This document shows positions 7,264 through 13,689 of a stretch of DNA of 13,689 nt, piece after piece; positions within the stretch are counted from its first letter, which is position 1; each line of letters opens with the position of its first letter. This DNA comes from Clostridiales bacterium (GTDB lineage Bacteria; Bacillota; Clostridia; Christensenellales; Aristaeellaceae). The notes beneath the pieces were generated by a model. The model was not told where the DNA came from. It worked only from the letters and a program-made list of their open reading frames with translations, and ran no database searches. The position numbers and the translations under genes were made by a program. The stretch covers positions 1 through 13,689 of the forward strand of contig JAHZHZ010000027.1 of NCBI GenBank assembly GCA_019419995.1. The letters are read 5' to 3'.

Positions 7264-8754
7264 TCAATCTTCAAGGGCCCATCCTCGACTTCGTTCTACT
7301 GCACGTTGCCATTGGCGCAGTAGGCGTATCCGCTCATCTTCACCCATGGAGGGAACAAAGCGGCGCTCAATGGACTGCAGGTTCTTCAGTTCTGCGTCCG
7401 ACCAGATACCTACCGCCCTTCCTGCCAACATGGCCGCGCCCATGGCGGTGGTTTCAACAATTGTGGGACGTAGTACAGCCATATTCAAAATATCGGATTG
7501 GAACTGCATCAAAAAATTATTGGCGCAGGCCCCTCCATCTACCCTGAGGAGAGTTGAACGGATGCCTGAGTCGGCGGACATGGCATTGATCACTTCTGCC
7601 GATTGATAGGCGATGGATTCTAATGCGGCGCGAACGATATGCGCACGCCCTGTGCCCCGGGTTAGTCCCACTATGGTCCCTCGGCTATACATATCCCAAT
7701 GGGGCGCTCCGAGGCCGGTAAAGGAAGGTACAAAATAGACGTTTCCATTATCTGCAAGAGATGCGGCCAACGCCTCGGTTTCCCCGGCGGTTTTCACAAG
7801 ATGCATCTCGTCCCGAAGCCACTGAACCGCCGCGCCCGCTACAAAGACACTGCCCTCTAGGGCATAACAGGGCTTGCCATCCAGCCGCCAGCCTATGGTG
7901 GTAATGAGATTATTTTGAGAATTTACTGCTGTGGCGCCAGTATTCATCAAAACAAAGCAGCCGGTTCCATAGGTGTTTTTGCACATGCCCGCTTCAAAAC
8001 ATCCTTGACCGAACAGGGCGGCGTGCTGGTCGCCTGCCAGAGCGGCTATGGGAATTTCCTTGCCCAGGATGGAAGCGTCCAGCATTCCCACCACCTGTGA
8101 ACTGTCCACTACTTCCGGCAAGAGCTGTGCGGGAATATCCATGGCCCTGAGCAGCAGAGGGTCCCAGCGTTGATCATGAATGTTGTAGAGCATGGTGCGG
8201 GCTGCGTTGGTAGCATCGGTCACATGGACATGTCCTGCACTTAAATTCCATACGAGGAAACTGTCTACTGTTCCGAAGCACAGCTCACCGCTGGAAGCTC
8301 GGGTGCGCGCATTTGGAATTGCGTCCAGCATCCATTGAAGCTTTGTACCGGAGAAATAGGCGTCCGGCACCAAGCCGGTGCGATCACGAAGCAAATTGCC
8401 CAATCCGTCGCTCTTGAGTCGCTCTACCAGGGGTGCGCTCCTCCGGCATTGCCAGACAATGGCATTCGATAAAGGTTTCCCAGTGGCGCGTTCCCACAGA
8501 AGTGTCGTTTCTCGCTGGTTTGCAATGCCGATAGCCGCAATGTCCGATACTTGGATGCCGGCTTTTTCTACGGCCAGGCGAAGGGCTTGAATCTGGCTGC
8601 TCAGGATATCTTCTGGACGGTGTTCTACCCAGCCGGGCTTGGGATAAATTTGCGGGAATTCAACGCTGTGCACGGCCACCGCACGGGCCTGGGTATCGAA
8701 GACGACGGCCCGTGAGCTAGTGGTTCCCTGATCCAGGGCAACGATGTATTGCAT
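7264..8754 (-). CDS. glpK: Glycerol kinase
   Basis: The 496-residue product phosphorylates glycerol with ATP to sn-glycerol 3-phosphate in the cytoplasm. It has the FGGY-kinase layout at normal length: the phosphate-binding DQGTTSSR (8-15), QRET (80-83, glycerol-binding R81 and E82), W101, AYFSGTK with Y133, GDQ with the catalytic base D242, YGTGCF with T264 and VDGGACANN (405-413). The ATG at 8754 is set by TCCTCC (8761-8766, GGAGGA on the coding strand) 6 bp upstream; the longer frame to 8811 reads into the terminator of the upstream gene. The loop that carries the HPr-phosphorylated histidine in enterococcal and Bacillus GlpK (HFFGQE-type) reads ASILGKE here, with S228 at the His position, so activation by the PTS through that residue is not expected. 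No glpF, glpD or glpP is in the window. A hairpin lies immediately upstream; a terminator follows. Confidence 0.97.
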   Translation of the reverse strand: MQYIVALDQGTTSSRAVVFDTQARAVAVHSVEFPQIYPKPGWVEHRPEDILSSQIQALRLAVEKAGIQVSDIAAIGIANQRETTLLWERATGKPLSNAIVWQCRRSAPLVERLKSDGLGNLLRDRTGLVPDAYFSGTKLQWMLDAIPNARTRASSGELCFGTVDSFLVWNLSAGHVHVTDATNAARTMLYNIHDQRWDPLLLRAMDIPAQLLPEVVDSSQVVGMLDASILGKEIPIAALAGDQHAALFGQGCFEAGMCKNTYGTGCFVLMNTGATAVNSQNNLITTIGWRLDGKPCYALEGSVFVAGAAVQWLRDEMHLVKTAGETEALAASLADNGNVYFVPSFTGLGAPHWDMYSRGTIVGLTRGTGRAHIVRAALESIAYQSAEVINAMSADSGIRSTLLRVDGGACANNFLMQFQSDILNMAVLRPTIVETTAMGAAMLAGRAVGIWSDAELKNLQSIERRFVPSMGEDERIRLLRQWQRAVERSRGWALED

Positions 8755-8782
8755 TGCATATCCTCCGTAACACAATTTTATG

Positions 8783-8842
8783 ATGATAAATAAAAAACCC
8801 GGCGCCGGCAACGAAATGGATTCGCAGTGCCGGCGCCGGGTT
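8783..8842 (-). terminator. Strong terminator between the acidic membrane protein gene and glpK, possible glpK attenuator
   Basis: AACCCGGCGCCGGCA (8796-8810) and TGCCGGCGCCGGGTT (8828-8842) form a perfect 15-bp stem, and CGAA/TTCG inside the 17-nt loop extends it. On the minus strand it is followed by TTTTTTATTTATC (complement of 8783-8795). It lies 36 bp past the acidic protein's stop and its T-tract ends only 16 bp before the glpK ribosome site. Upstream on the transcript, GGTTCA and TGAACC (complement of 8853-8858 and 8839-8844) form a small alternative hairpin sharing 4 nt with the terminator stem. A plain terminator is certain enough; attenuation control is inference. Confidence 0.9.
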
Positions 8843-8878
8843 CATTTAATGGTGAACCTGCCGGGGATTATTGCACAA

Positions 8879-10978
8879 TCAACCGATGGCGCCTGCAGAA
8901 GACGCATCACCGCTATTTGTGGAACCGTCCACGGGAGCAACATTGATTACTGGAGTTTCAGTGATGGAACCATTGTTATCAAGGTTTGGGATGGACATTG
9001 TGGTTTGGGGTTCTGCAGTTTCCTGAACTTGAACCTCCGGTGCTGCCGTAAGCTCAGGAACCACCGTGGTTTCAGGCAGGGTAGTCCGCTCTTCATACTT
9101 GGGGAACAGCAGGTGGAAAGCGGCCGTATCACCCATGGCTTCATGCAACTGAGGCACCAGGAAATTGCTGCCGGAAGCATACAGGAAATTCAGACCCAGC
9201 ACGATCAGCACGAGGAGAACAAGCAGAAGAGCAACCCACTTCAGAACGCCGAAGATGTGATGGCTGATGGGATAGCGATCGTCATATTCGTCCTCATCAT
9301 CGTAGTCATCGTATTCGTCATCTTCGTCATCGTATTCGTCATCGTCTTCGTATTCATCGTACTCTTCGTCATCTTCGTCATCTTCGTCATCATCTTCATC
9401 TGAGGACTTTTTACGACGTCCAAAAAGACCGCGAGATCTGGAATGACGATCCTCTTCTTCATCCTCATCCTCGTCGTCTTCGTCATCTTCGTCTTCATCA
9501 TAATCCTCGTCATCGTCGTCATCTTCGTCATATTTTGCGGCGCGACGACCAAAAAGACCGCGGCGAGGCTTCTTTTTCACATCTTCATCTTCATCGTCTT
9601 CGTCTTCGTCATCATCTTCATCATCCGCTTTGGAGTGCGTAAAACTCTGATCTTCCGGTATCGCAAAGGGATCATCCTTTGTGACAGAGCCCTGTACTTC
9701 GCGCATATTTACAGGGGTGAATTCTCGAGTGGGTTCATCTACGCTTTCCTCAATCTCGATGGGCATGTCAACCGCCAATTTTTCCGCTTCCGGTTTCTGC
9801 GTTATTTCAATAACCGGCAAATCCACGGAGGGCTCAACTTCGGTTGTATTCAGCGAGGGCTCAACTTCAAATAAAGGCTTGACCGAAGCTGCTTTGCGCG
9901 CTTCTTCAGCCTTGCGCTCGGCTTCTTGTGCGGCCAGGCGCTGAGCGCGCTCCCGACGTTCCCGGCGAGACATCCCGCTGGTTTCCAGGCCCTCTGCCAT
10001 TTTCTGAATGGGATCGGTTGCGGACTTGTTCATTTCGTCCATGTCATGTCCTCCTTCGGTGTCACTGTAAACGCTGTGAATAAATTTTTCGAAAAATTCA
10101 TCGTCCGACGATTTCTTGGAACGAACTTCCTTCGAAGGCTTAGGCTCGTTTATCGGCACTTCTTCGTCCTCTTCGTCTTCTTCGTCCTCTTCTTCGTCTT
10201 CATCCACACGCGTTACAAATAAATTGAGAAATCTCTTGAAACCGCTGCCTCGGTCATCCATTTCGTCATCTTCCAGATAAGCGCTTTCGTCATCATCCTC
10301 CAGATAACTGTCGGTATCCTCGGCATAATCTTCTTCACTCTGGAGATCTGCCTTATTCCTGCGGCTGGAACGACGGGAAACAGGTTCAGGCGCGTCCTCA
10401 ATATCCAGTATTTCTTCACCCTGTTCCGGGGTAGATCCCGTATTTCCTGAAGCAACTTTTTGGGTCGAAACTGGATCGGCTATTTCCCAATCATCGGCTT
10501 CTTCCATCTCAAGGGCAGCCAGTTCCTCTTCGCTCAAATCATCATCCAGAGCTTCCATTTCAGCAGCTTCCCTGGCTTCTCTGCGTGCAGCAATATTGCT
10601 CTTTATGCCATGAAACAGCCGGATGAAGGAATCGAACGGATTGGGATTTTCCGCATCGCGGTCATCCTCTTCAAAGTTGTCCAGATCTTCGCCCTCCTCA
10701 TCCATTTCCACCAGACGGGCCAGAGGATCTTGTTCTTCCACTTCAAGCTCAGGTTCGTCGGCTGCATCATGAATTTCAACGGGCGATTCGGCGTCCGGAG
10801 CGATAGGCGCACTTTCTTCCTGCAGAGCCTGGGATTTATTCTGCTTGCGCTCTAAGCGTTCGGCGACGGGTGTATCATTTATGGTTTTGCTGGCGCGCAC
10901 ACGGGATTTGTATTCTTCGTGCCTTCTGCGCAGCTCGTAAAAATCCAGTTCCGGGCCGTTATCTCGGGTGTTGCTCAT
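8879..10978 (-). CDS. Large acidic single-pass membrane protein with Asp/Glu tracts and basic islands, unknown function
   Basis: The product has 699 residues. The ATG at 10978 is chosen because AGGCGG (complement of 10986-10991) lies 7 bp upstream; the open frame to 11071 runs through the promoter. Residues 1-570 are predicted largely disordered and strongly acidic: an E/D run at 259-273, then 451-466, 484-510 and 526-567 made almost only of D, E and Y. Basic islands interrupt them: SRRSSRRNK (201-209), the R/E/A-rich helix 337-363 (likely coiled coil) and two RGLFGRR motifs (473-479, 516-522). One membrane segment (about 575-600, IFGVLKWVALLLVLLVLIVL) is followed by about 100 T/P/S/E-rich residues. 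Without a signal peptide, and with an R/K-poor outer part, the likely topology is N-terminus inside, C-terminus outside. I recognise no named family or catalytic motif; a scaffold, envelope or charge-patterned condensing role is possible. It has its own divergent promoter and a strong terminator; glpK follows in the same direction. Confidence 0.85.
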   Translation of the reverse strand: MSNTRDNGPELDFYELRRRHEEYKSRVRASKTINDTPVAERLERKQNKSQALQEESAPIAPDAESPVEIHDAADEPELEVEEQDPLARLVEMDEEGEDLDNFEEDDRDAENPNPFDSFIRLFHGIKSNIAARREAREAAEMEALDDDLSEEELAALEMEEADDWEIADPVSTQKVASGNTGSTPEQGEEILDIEDAPEPVSRRSSRRNKADLQSEEDYAEDTDSYLEDDDESAYLEDDEMDDRGSGFKRFLNLFVTRVDEDEEEDEEDEEDEEVPINEPKPSKEVRSKKSSDDEFFEKFIHSVYSDTEGGHDMDEMNKSATDPIQKMAEGLETSGMSRRERRERAQRLAAQEAERKAEEARKAASVKPLFEVEPSLNTTEVEPSVDLPVIEITQKPEAEKLAVDMPIEIEESVDEPTREFTPVNMREVQGSVTKDDPFAIPEDQSFTHSKADDEDDDEDEDDEDEDVKKKPRRGLFGRRAAKYDEDDDDDEDYDEDEDDEDDEDEDEEEDRHSRSRGLFGRRKKSSDEDDDEDDEDDEEYDEYEDDDEYDDEDDEYDDYDDEDEYDDRYPISHHIFGVLKWVALLLVLLVLIVLGLNFLYASGSNFLVPQLHEAMGDTAAFHLLFPKYEERTTLPETTVVPELTAAPEVQVQETAEPQTTMSIPNLDNNGSITETPVINVAPVDGSTNSGDASSAGAIG
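9278..9628 (-). repeat. Low-complexity GAT/GAC/GAA tract encoding the Asp/Glu-rich region
   Basis: Across residues 451-567 the coding strand is an imperfect repeat of GAT, GAC, GAA and GAG codons; on the plus strand it reads as runs of TCGTCATCTTCG-like units. Two breaks (about 9520-9575 and 9400-9450) encode the RGLFGRR islands. Triplet-based repeats of this kind can gain or lose codons without changing frame. Confidence 0.8.
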
Positions 10979-11030
10979 AGCGTGACCGCCTCTCATTGTA
11001 CCTATCGAAAGTACATGCTTATACTCTTTT

Positions 11031-11058
11031 ATTATAACACATTCTGAAATTCTGGCAA
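11031..11058 (-). promoter_or_regulatory. Promoter of the acidic membrane protein gene
   Basis: On the minus strand TTGCCA (complement of 11053-11058), a 16-bp spacer and TATAAT (complement of 11031-11036) are preceded by TGT, giving an extended -10. The start codon is about 52 bp downstream. It is divergent from the promoter at 11106-11135. Confidence 0.78.
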
Positions 11059-11105
11059 GGGAGGAACGCAAGATAACCCAAAATATTTACTTCCGGCCGG
11101 GAAAA

Positions 11106-11135
11106 TGGACATGGAAGTCAAGTTTTGCATACAAT
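11106..11135 (+). promoter_or_regulatory. Promoter of the two-gene unit 11172-12328
   Basis: TGGACA (11106-11111), an 18-bp spacer and TACAAT (11130-11135) match the housekeeping consensus with one mismatch in each hexamer. The string CATACAAT (11128-11135) also equals a sporulation sigma-E -10, but I find no good sigma-E -35 at the right distance, so the housekeeping reading is preferred. Confidence 0.55.
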
Positions 11136-11171
11136 TAAATCGCATTCCGATTCAGATGGGAGGTGAATCAC

Positions 11172-11381
11172 ATGCCTGGACCTGGAGAACTGATGCGCCG
11201 TGCAATGTACAGCCGCCGACAGTATGCTGCGGTATCTGCACACGCAACTCCGCAAACCCCGGTTCGTCCTACCAGCGTAGACGATGCCAGACCGGTAGAG
11301 CGCTACCATACGGGTCACGCCAATTATTCGGCCCTTATGCGCAGCCACGATAGAATTCATACGCGCCATTTGAGAGGGTAA
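11172..11381 (+). CDS. Small basic His/Arg-rich protein, unknown function
   Basis: The gene encodes 69 residues from the ATG at 11172, which has a strong GGGAGGTG ribosome site (11158-11165) 6 bp upstream; a GTG at 11163 overlaps that site and is unlikely. The protein begins MPGPGELMRRAMYSRRQYAA, has a Pro/Thr-rich middle (HATPQTPVRPTS), and ends with a His- and Arg-rich tail (YHTGHANYSALMRSHDRIHTRHLRG). It has no cysteine, signal peptide or membrane segment and is clearly basic, so binding to nucleic acid or to an acidic partner is possible. I recognise no named family; the closing SHDRxxTRH pattern is the best signature for a search. It lies 44 bp upstream of the 300-residue gene on the same strand and probably shares its promoter. 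Confidence 0.7.
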   Translation: MPGPGELMRRAMYSRRQYAAVSAHATPQTPVRPTSVDDARPVERYHTGHANYSALMRSHDRIHTRHLRG

Positions 11382-11425
11382 GCGCAGATGTGGGCGCATA
11401 GAATGAATCAAAAGGGGGTTTTGCG

Positions 11426-12328
11426 ATGATGCGAAACGATTACCGGAGGGCGCTGATCCTGCTGCGCAGCAGCGCGCCGGGCTATTCGGGCCATGTTCGG
11501 TTGGAGCGGCGTACGCTGATGGGCAGCATGTATTTTCTTCTGCAATTGCCGTCCGAGTGTTCTTCAGCACAGGCGGCGCTGGTTGGCGGGGACCGCAACG
11601 GCTATTATGCGTGTGCGCTTGGGCAGCTGCAGAGAGATAGCAGAGGCCAGGCGGTACTGGGGTATTCCTTTGATCCCCGGGATATCTGCGGCCGTGAATT
11701 GGAAAAGTACCAGCTGATTGCGGTGACCTGCGGAGATGGCGGCCAGGTGGTGCTCTATGGAAATGTTAATGGTCATGCGCAACTGGATTGGGATCAGGTG
11801 CGCACGGCCCTGCAAAAGCTCAACGGTGCTGGGGGAGAGACGCAGGGTGAAGCGCCGCCGGTGGGTGGATTGAGTGAAGCGCCGGCGCCTTCACAAACGG
11901 AAGGAGTGATCCTGGAACAAAACCGTGCAGCAGATGCGAACGAAGCAAAGGCAATACCGCAACAAATGCAAGCCGGGGAAGCGGAGGGGAAAGGAACAGC
12001 TGCATCTTCCGGGGCTGGAAGTTTACTGGGAATTGATATCAGTCAGCCCTGGCCCCAGAGCATTGAACCCTTGAGAGCGTTGTTCCAGAATTCTGTGCCC
12101 ATGGATAATCCACCGGATGAGGAGTATGTTTACATCAAGGCGCCCATGCCCGAACAGAGTGGCTTTGAATACTGTGCCGTGGGCCTGCGGGTGGAGAACG
12201 GTGCCCCCGTGTCGGTGCGCTATGCGTTGCCTGCGGTGTGGACGGATGAACCGCCTGTAGGGTTGGAGGATTACAGCTGGGTAGGTGATCAGAACCGGGG
12301 CTGGTGGATTACCGAAGTACCCGTGTAG
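11426..12328 (+). CDS. Two-domain protein of unknown function
   Basis: The product has 300 residues; the start at 11426 follows AAAGGGGG (11411-11418) at 7 bp, with an adjacent ATG at 11429 as an alternative. Residues about 5-130 form a compact, probably beta-rich domain (GHVRLERR, MYFLLQLP, YYACALGQL, and VVLYGNVNG). Residues about 133-200 are an Ala/Gly/Gln/Glu/Pro-rich linker that looks disordered. Residues about 207-298 form a second domain with several Trp and Tyr (YVYIKAPMP, PVSVRYALPAVWTDEPPVGL, RGWWITEV). The closing pattern of a PP-x-GLE/D turn followed by GWW recalls clostridial proteins of unknown function with a similar tail, but that is from memory and untested. There is no signal peptide or membrane segment, so it is probably cytoplasmic. 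It likely forms an operon with the 69-residue gene. No convincing terminator hairpin follows; only a short T-run (12350-12355) is visible before the glyS promoter. Confidence 0.82.
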   Translation: MMRNDYRRALILLRSSAPGYSGHVRLERRTLMGSMYFLLQLPSECSSAQAALVGGDRNGYYACALGQLQRDSRGQAVLGYSFDPRDICGRELEKYQLIAVTCGDGGQVVLYGNVNGHAQLDWDQVRTALQKLNGAGGETQGEAPPVGGLSEAPAPSQTEGVILEQNRAADANEAKAIPQQMQAGEAEGKGTAASSGAGSLLGIDISQPWPQSIEPLRALFQNSVPMDNPPDEEYVYIKAPMPEQSGFEYCAVGLRVENGAPVSVRYALPAVWTDEPPVGLEDYSWVGDQNRGWWITEVPV

Positions 12329-12376
12329 CTTGCATGGACAATTGCCCTCTTTTTTGCCTGAATTAACAGATGTTGC

Positions 12377-12406
12377 TTGAAAATGGAATGGGATTTATGG
12401 TAGAAT
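12377..12406 (+). promoter_or_regulatory. Promoter of glyS
   Basis: TTGAAA (12377-12382), an 18-bp spacer and TAGAAT (12401-12406) with TGG directly before it make a good housekeeping promoter with an extended -10. The leader from the expected transcription start to the ATG is only about 30 nt, too short for the T-box riboswitch that controls many clostridial tRNA synthetase genes. Confidence 0.72.
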
Positions 12407-12442
12407 GAGCAGCAACAATGAATAAAAAAAGAGGGTATCGCG

Positions 12443-13689
12443 ATGGCAAAGTTAACCATGGATAAACTGGTCGCTCTGTGCAAGAACCGCGGCTTTATCT
12501 TCGCCGGGTCTGAAATATACGGCGGTCTGGCCAATACTTGGGACTATGGCCCCCTGGGCGTGGAGTACAAGAATAATATCAAGAAGGCATGGTGGCAGAA
12601 ATTCGTGCAGGAGAGTCCGTATAATACTGGTCTGGACTGCGCAATTTTGATGAATCGGGAAGTGTGGGTGGCTTCCGGTCATGTGGGCGGCTTCAACGAT
12701 CCGCTGATGGACTGCAAGGCTTGCAAGGCTCGCTTTCGTGCTGATAAGCTGATTGAGGACTTTACCCAGGGCGCGGAAACCGGAGATGGCTGGACCAACG
12801 CGGAACTGGAAAAGTATATCGCCGAGCATGATATTGTCTGTCCGGTCTGTGGCAAGAAGGATTTCACCGGAATCCGTCAGTTCAATCTGATGTTCAAGAC
12901 CCATCAGGGCGTCAATGAGGACTCTGCTGCGGAGATTTATCTGCGCCCTGAGACTGCGCAGGGTATTTTCGTTAATTTCCTCAACGCCATGCGTACCACT
13001 CGCAAGAAATTGCCGGCGGGCATCTGTCAGATCGGCAAATCCTTCCGCAATGAGATCACGCCCGGCAACTTTATCTTCCGCGTGCGCGAATTCGAGCAGA
13101 TGGAGCTGGAGTTCTTCTGCAAGCCCGGCGAGGATCTGGAATGGTTTGATTACTGGCGCGCCTTCTGCCGCGACTGGCTGCTCTCTCTGGGCATGAAGGC
13201 GGAAAACCTGCGCCTGAGGGATCATGAGAAGGATAAGCTGGCCTTCTACTCCAAGGCGACCACGGACTTTGAATATCTGTTCCCCTTTGGCTGGGGCGAG
13301 CTCTGGGGCGTGGCGGACCGCACGGATTACGATCTCAAACAGCATTCCGAGCATTCCGGAAAGGCGTTGGACTATCTGGACCCCGTGACCAACGAGCGCT
13401 ATATTCCCTACTGCGTGGAGCCTTCCGTGGGCGTGGACCGTCTGGTGCTGGCTTTCCTCTGCGATGCTTACGACGAGGAAGAACTGGAAGGCGGAGATGT
13501 GCGCACCGTGCTGCACCTGCATCCGGCGCTGGCCCCCTACAAGGTGGCGGTCATGCCGCTTCAGAAGAACAAACTGGGCGAGCAGGCCCGGCAGCTCTAT
13601 GCGCAGCTGGCCAAGAAATTCCGGGCAGATTACGACGAGACCGGCTCCATCGGCAAGCGCTACCGCCGTCAGGACGAGATCGGCACGCC
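12443..13689 (+). CDS. glyS: Glycyl-tRNA synthetase, alpha2 (single-chain) type, 3' partial
   Basis: The frame from the ATG at 12443 stays open to the window edge (415 complete codons); the family is about 460 residues, so roughly the last 45, the end of the anticodon-binding domain, are missing. GAGGG (12431-12435) lies 7 bp upstream of the start. The product charges tRNA-Gly with glycine using ATP in the cytoplasm. Class II features are clear: the N-terminal SEIYGGLANTWDYGPLG, a zinc ribbon with C91, C94, C133 and C136, LRPETAQG, motif 2 starting FRNE (201-204) with the following REFEQMELEFF, and motif 3 VEPSVGVDR (325-333). The anticodon-binding domain begins near LHPALAPYKVAVMPL. This is the homodimeric form rather than the alpha2-beta2 GlyQ/GlyS form, which it shares no layout with. 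It has its own promoter and is probably transcribed independently of the upstream pair. Confidence 0.97.
   Translation, partial: MAKLTMDKLVALCKNRGFIFAGSEIYGGLANTWDYGPLGVEYKNNIKKAWWQKFVQESPYNTGLDCAILMNREVWVASGHVGGFNDPLMDCKACKARFRADKLIEDFTQGAETGDGWTNAELEKYIAEHDIVCPVCGKKDFTGIRQFNLMFKTHQGVNEDSAAEIYLRPETAQGIFVNFLNAMRTTRKKLPAGICQIGKSFRNEITPGNFIFRVREFEQMELEFFCKPGEDLEWFDYWRAFCRDWLLSLGMKAENLRLRDHEKDKLAFYSKATTDFEYLFPFGWGELWGVADRTDYDLKQHSEHSGKALDYLDPVTNERYIPYCVEPSVGVDRLVLAFLCDAYDEEELEGGDVRTVLHLHPALAPYKVAVMPLQKNKLGEQARQLYAQLAKKFRADYDETGSIGKRYRRQDEIGT

Noticed and set aside
9065..9079. LPETT in the outer tail of the acidic protein as a sortase signal
   Set aside because: The fifth residue is Thr rather than Gly, and no hydrophobic segment or basic tail follows; the membrane helix lies before it.
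8780..9874. Plus-strand open frames (8780-9403 and 9443-9874) encoding very hydrophobic, Val/Ile/Phe-rich proteins
   Set aside because: They are the reverse complement of GAN-codon Asp/Glu runs, which always reads as hydrophobic codons. They lack ribosome sites and break at the acidic tract ends.
12329..12442. Possible T-box riboswitch before glyS
   Set aside because: The leader is about 30 nt and contains no T-box sequence, specifier loop or terminator.
12418..12465. Fifteen-codon leader-peptide-like frame overlapping the glyS start
   Set aside because: It has no ribosome site, no glycine-codon run and no attenuator hairpin, and it overlaps the glyS ribosome site and start.
12452..13522. 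Long minus-strand open frame of 356 codons
   Set aside because: It lies antisense to the clear glycyl-tRNA synthetase frame and shows no family features or ribosome site.
1..13689. CRISPR arrays, insertion sequences, prophage, toxin-antitoxin, tRNA or rRNA genes
   Set aside because: I read both strands for regularly spaced repeats, transposase or integrase motifs and cloverleaf arms and found none I could support.

Overview
The window looks like an ordinary chromosomal stretch from a moderately GC-rich member of the Bacillota, probably class Clostridia. This rests on strong GGAGG-type ribosome sites, several extended -10 promoters (TGnTATAAT), a TTG start, a YitT-family membrane protein, an alpha2-type glycyl-tRNA synthetase with a zinc ribbon, and a cyclic-glucan-synthase-like enzyme of the kind known from some clostridia. 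I cannot name a genus. Eight genes are supported; the first is cut at its 5' end and the last at its 3' end.

Layout. Bases 2-4531 (+) hold the C-terminal 1,509 residues of a giant NdvB/ChvB-like cyclic beta-1,2-glucan synthase: a glycoamylase-like (GH189-type) module followed by GH94-like modules. A 73-bp gap with a near-perfect 24-bp-spaced direct repeat and an extended -10 leads to a PTS_EIIC_2-like multi-pass membrane protein (4605-5636, +), closed by a strong terminator. A convergent YitT-family protein (5733-6578, -) follows. Divergent from it is a 100-residue protein with 18 cysteines (6731-7033, +). Glycerol kinase glpK (7264-8754, -) converges on that gene and has its own terminator.

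Upstream of glpK, and reading the same way, is a 699-residue single-pass membrane protein (8879-10978, -) dominated by Asp/Glu tracts broken by short basic islands. A long terminator hairpin lies between the two genes, only about 16 bp before the glpK ribosome site, so glpK has little room for a promoter of its own. Divergent from the acidic gene is a two-gene unit: a 69-residue basic His/Arg-rich protein (11172-11381, +) and a 300-residue two-domain protein of unknown function (11426-12328, +). A well-formed promoter then drives glyS (12443 to the end, +).

The genes do not form one obvious pathway. GlpK feeds glycerol 3-phosphate to lipid and carbon metabolism, GlyS is housekeeping, and the glucan synthase and the EIIC-like protein may or may not be linked. 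I found no phage, IS, CRISPR, toxin-antitoxin or defence module and no rRNA or tRNA gene. The parts least explained by known families are the acidic membrane protein, the cysteine-rich protein with an internal tandem repeat, the 69/300-residue gene pair, and the hairpin in front of glpK.
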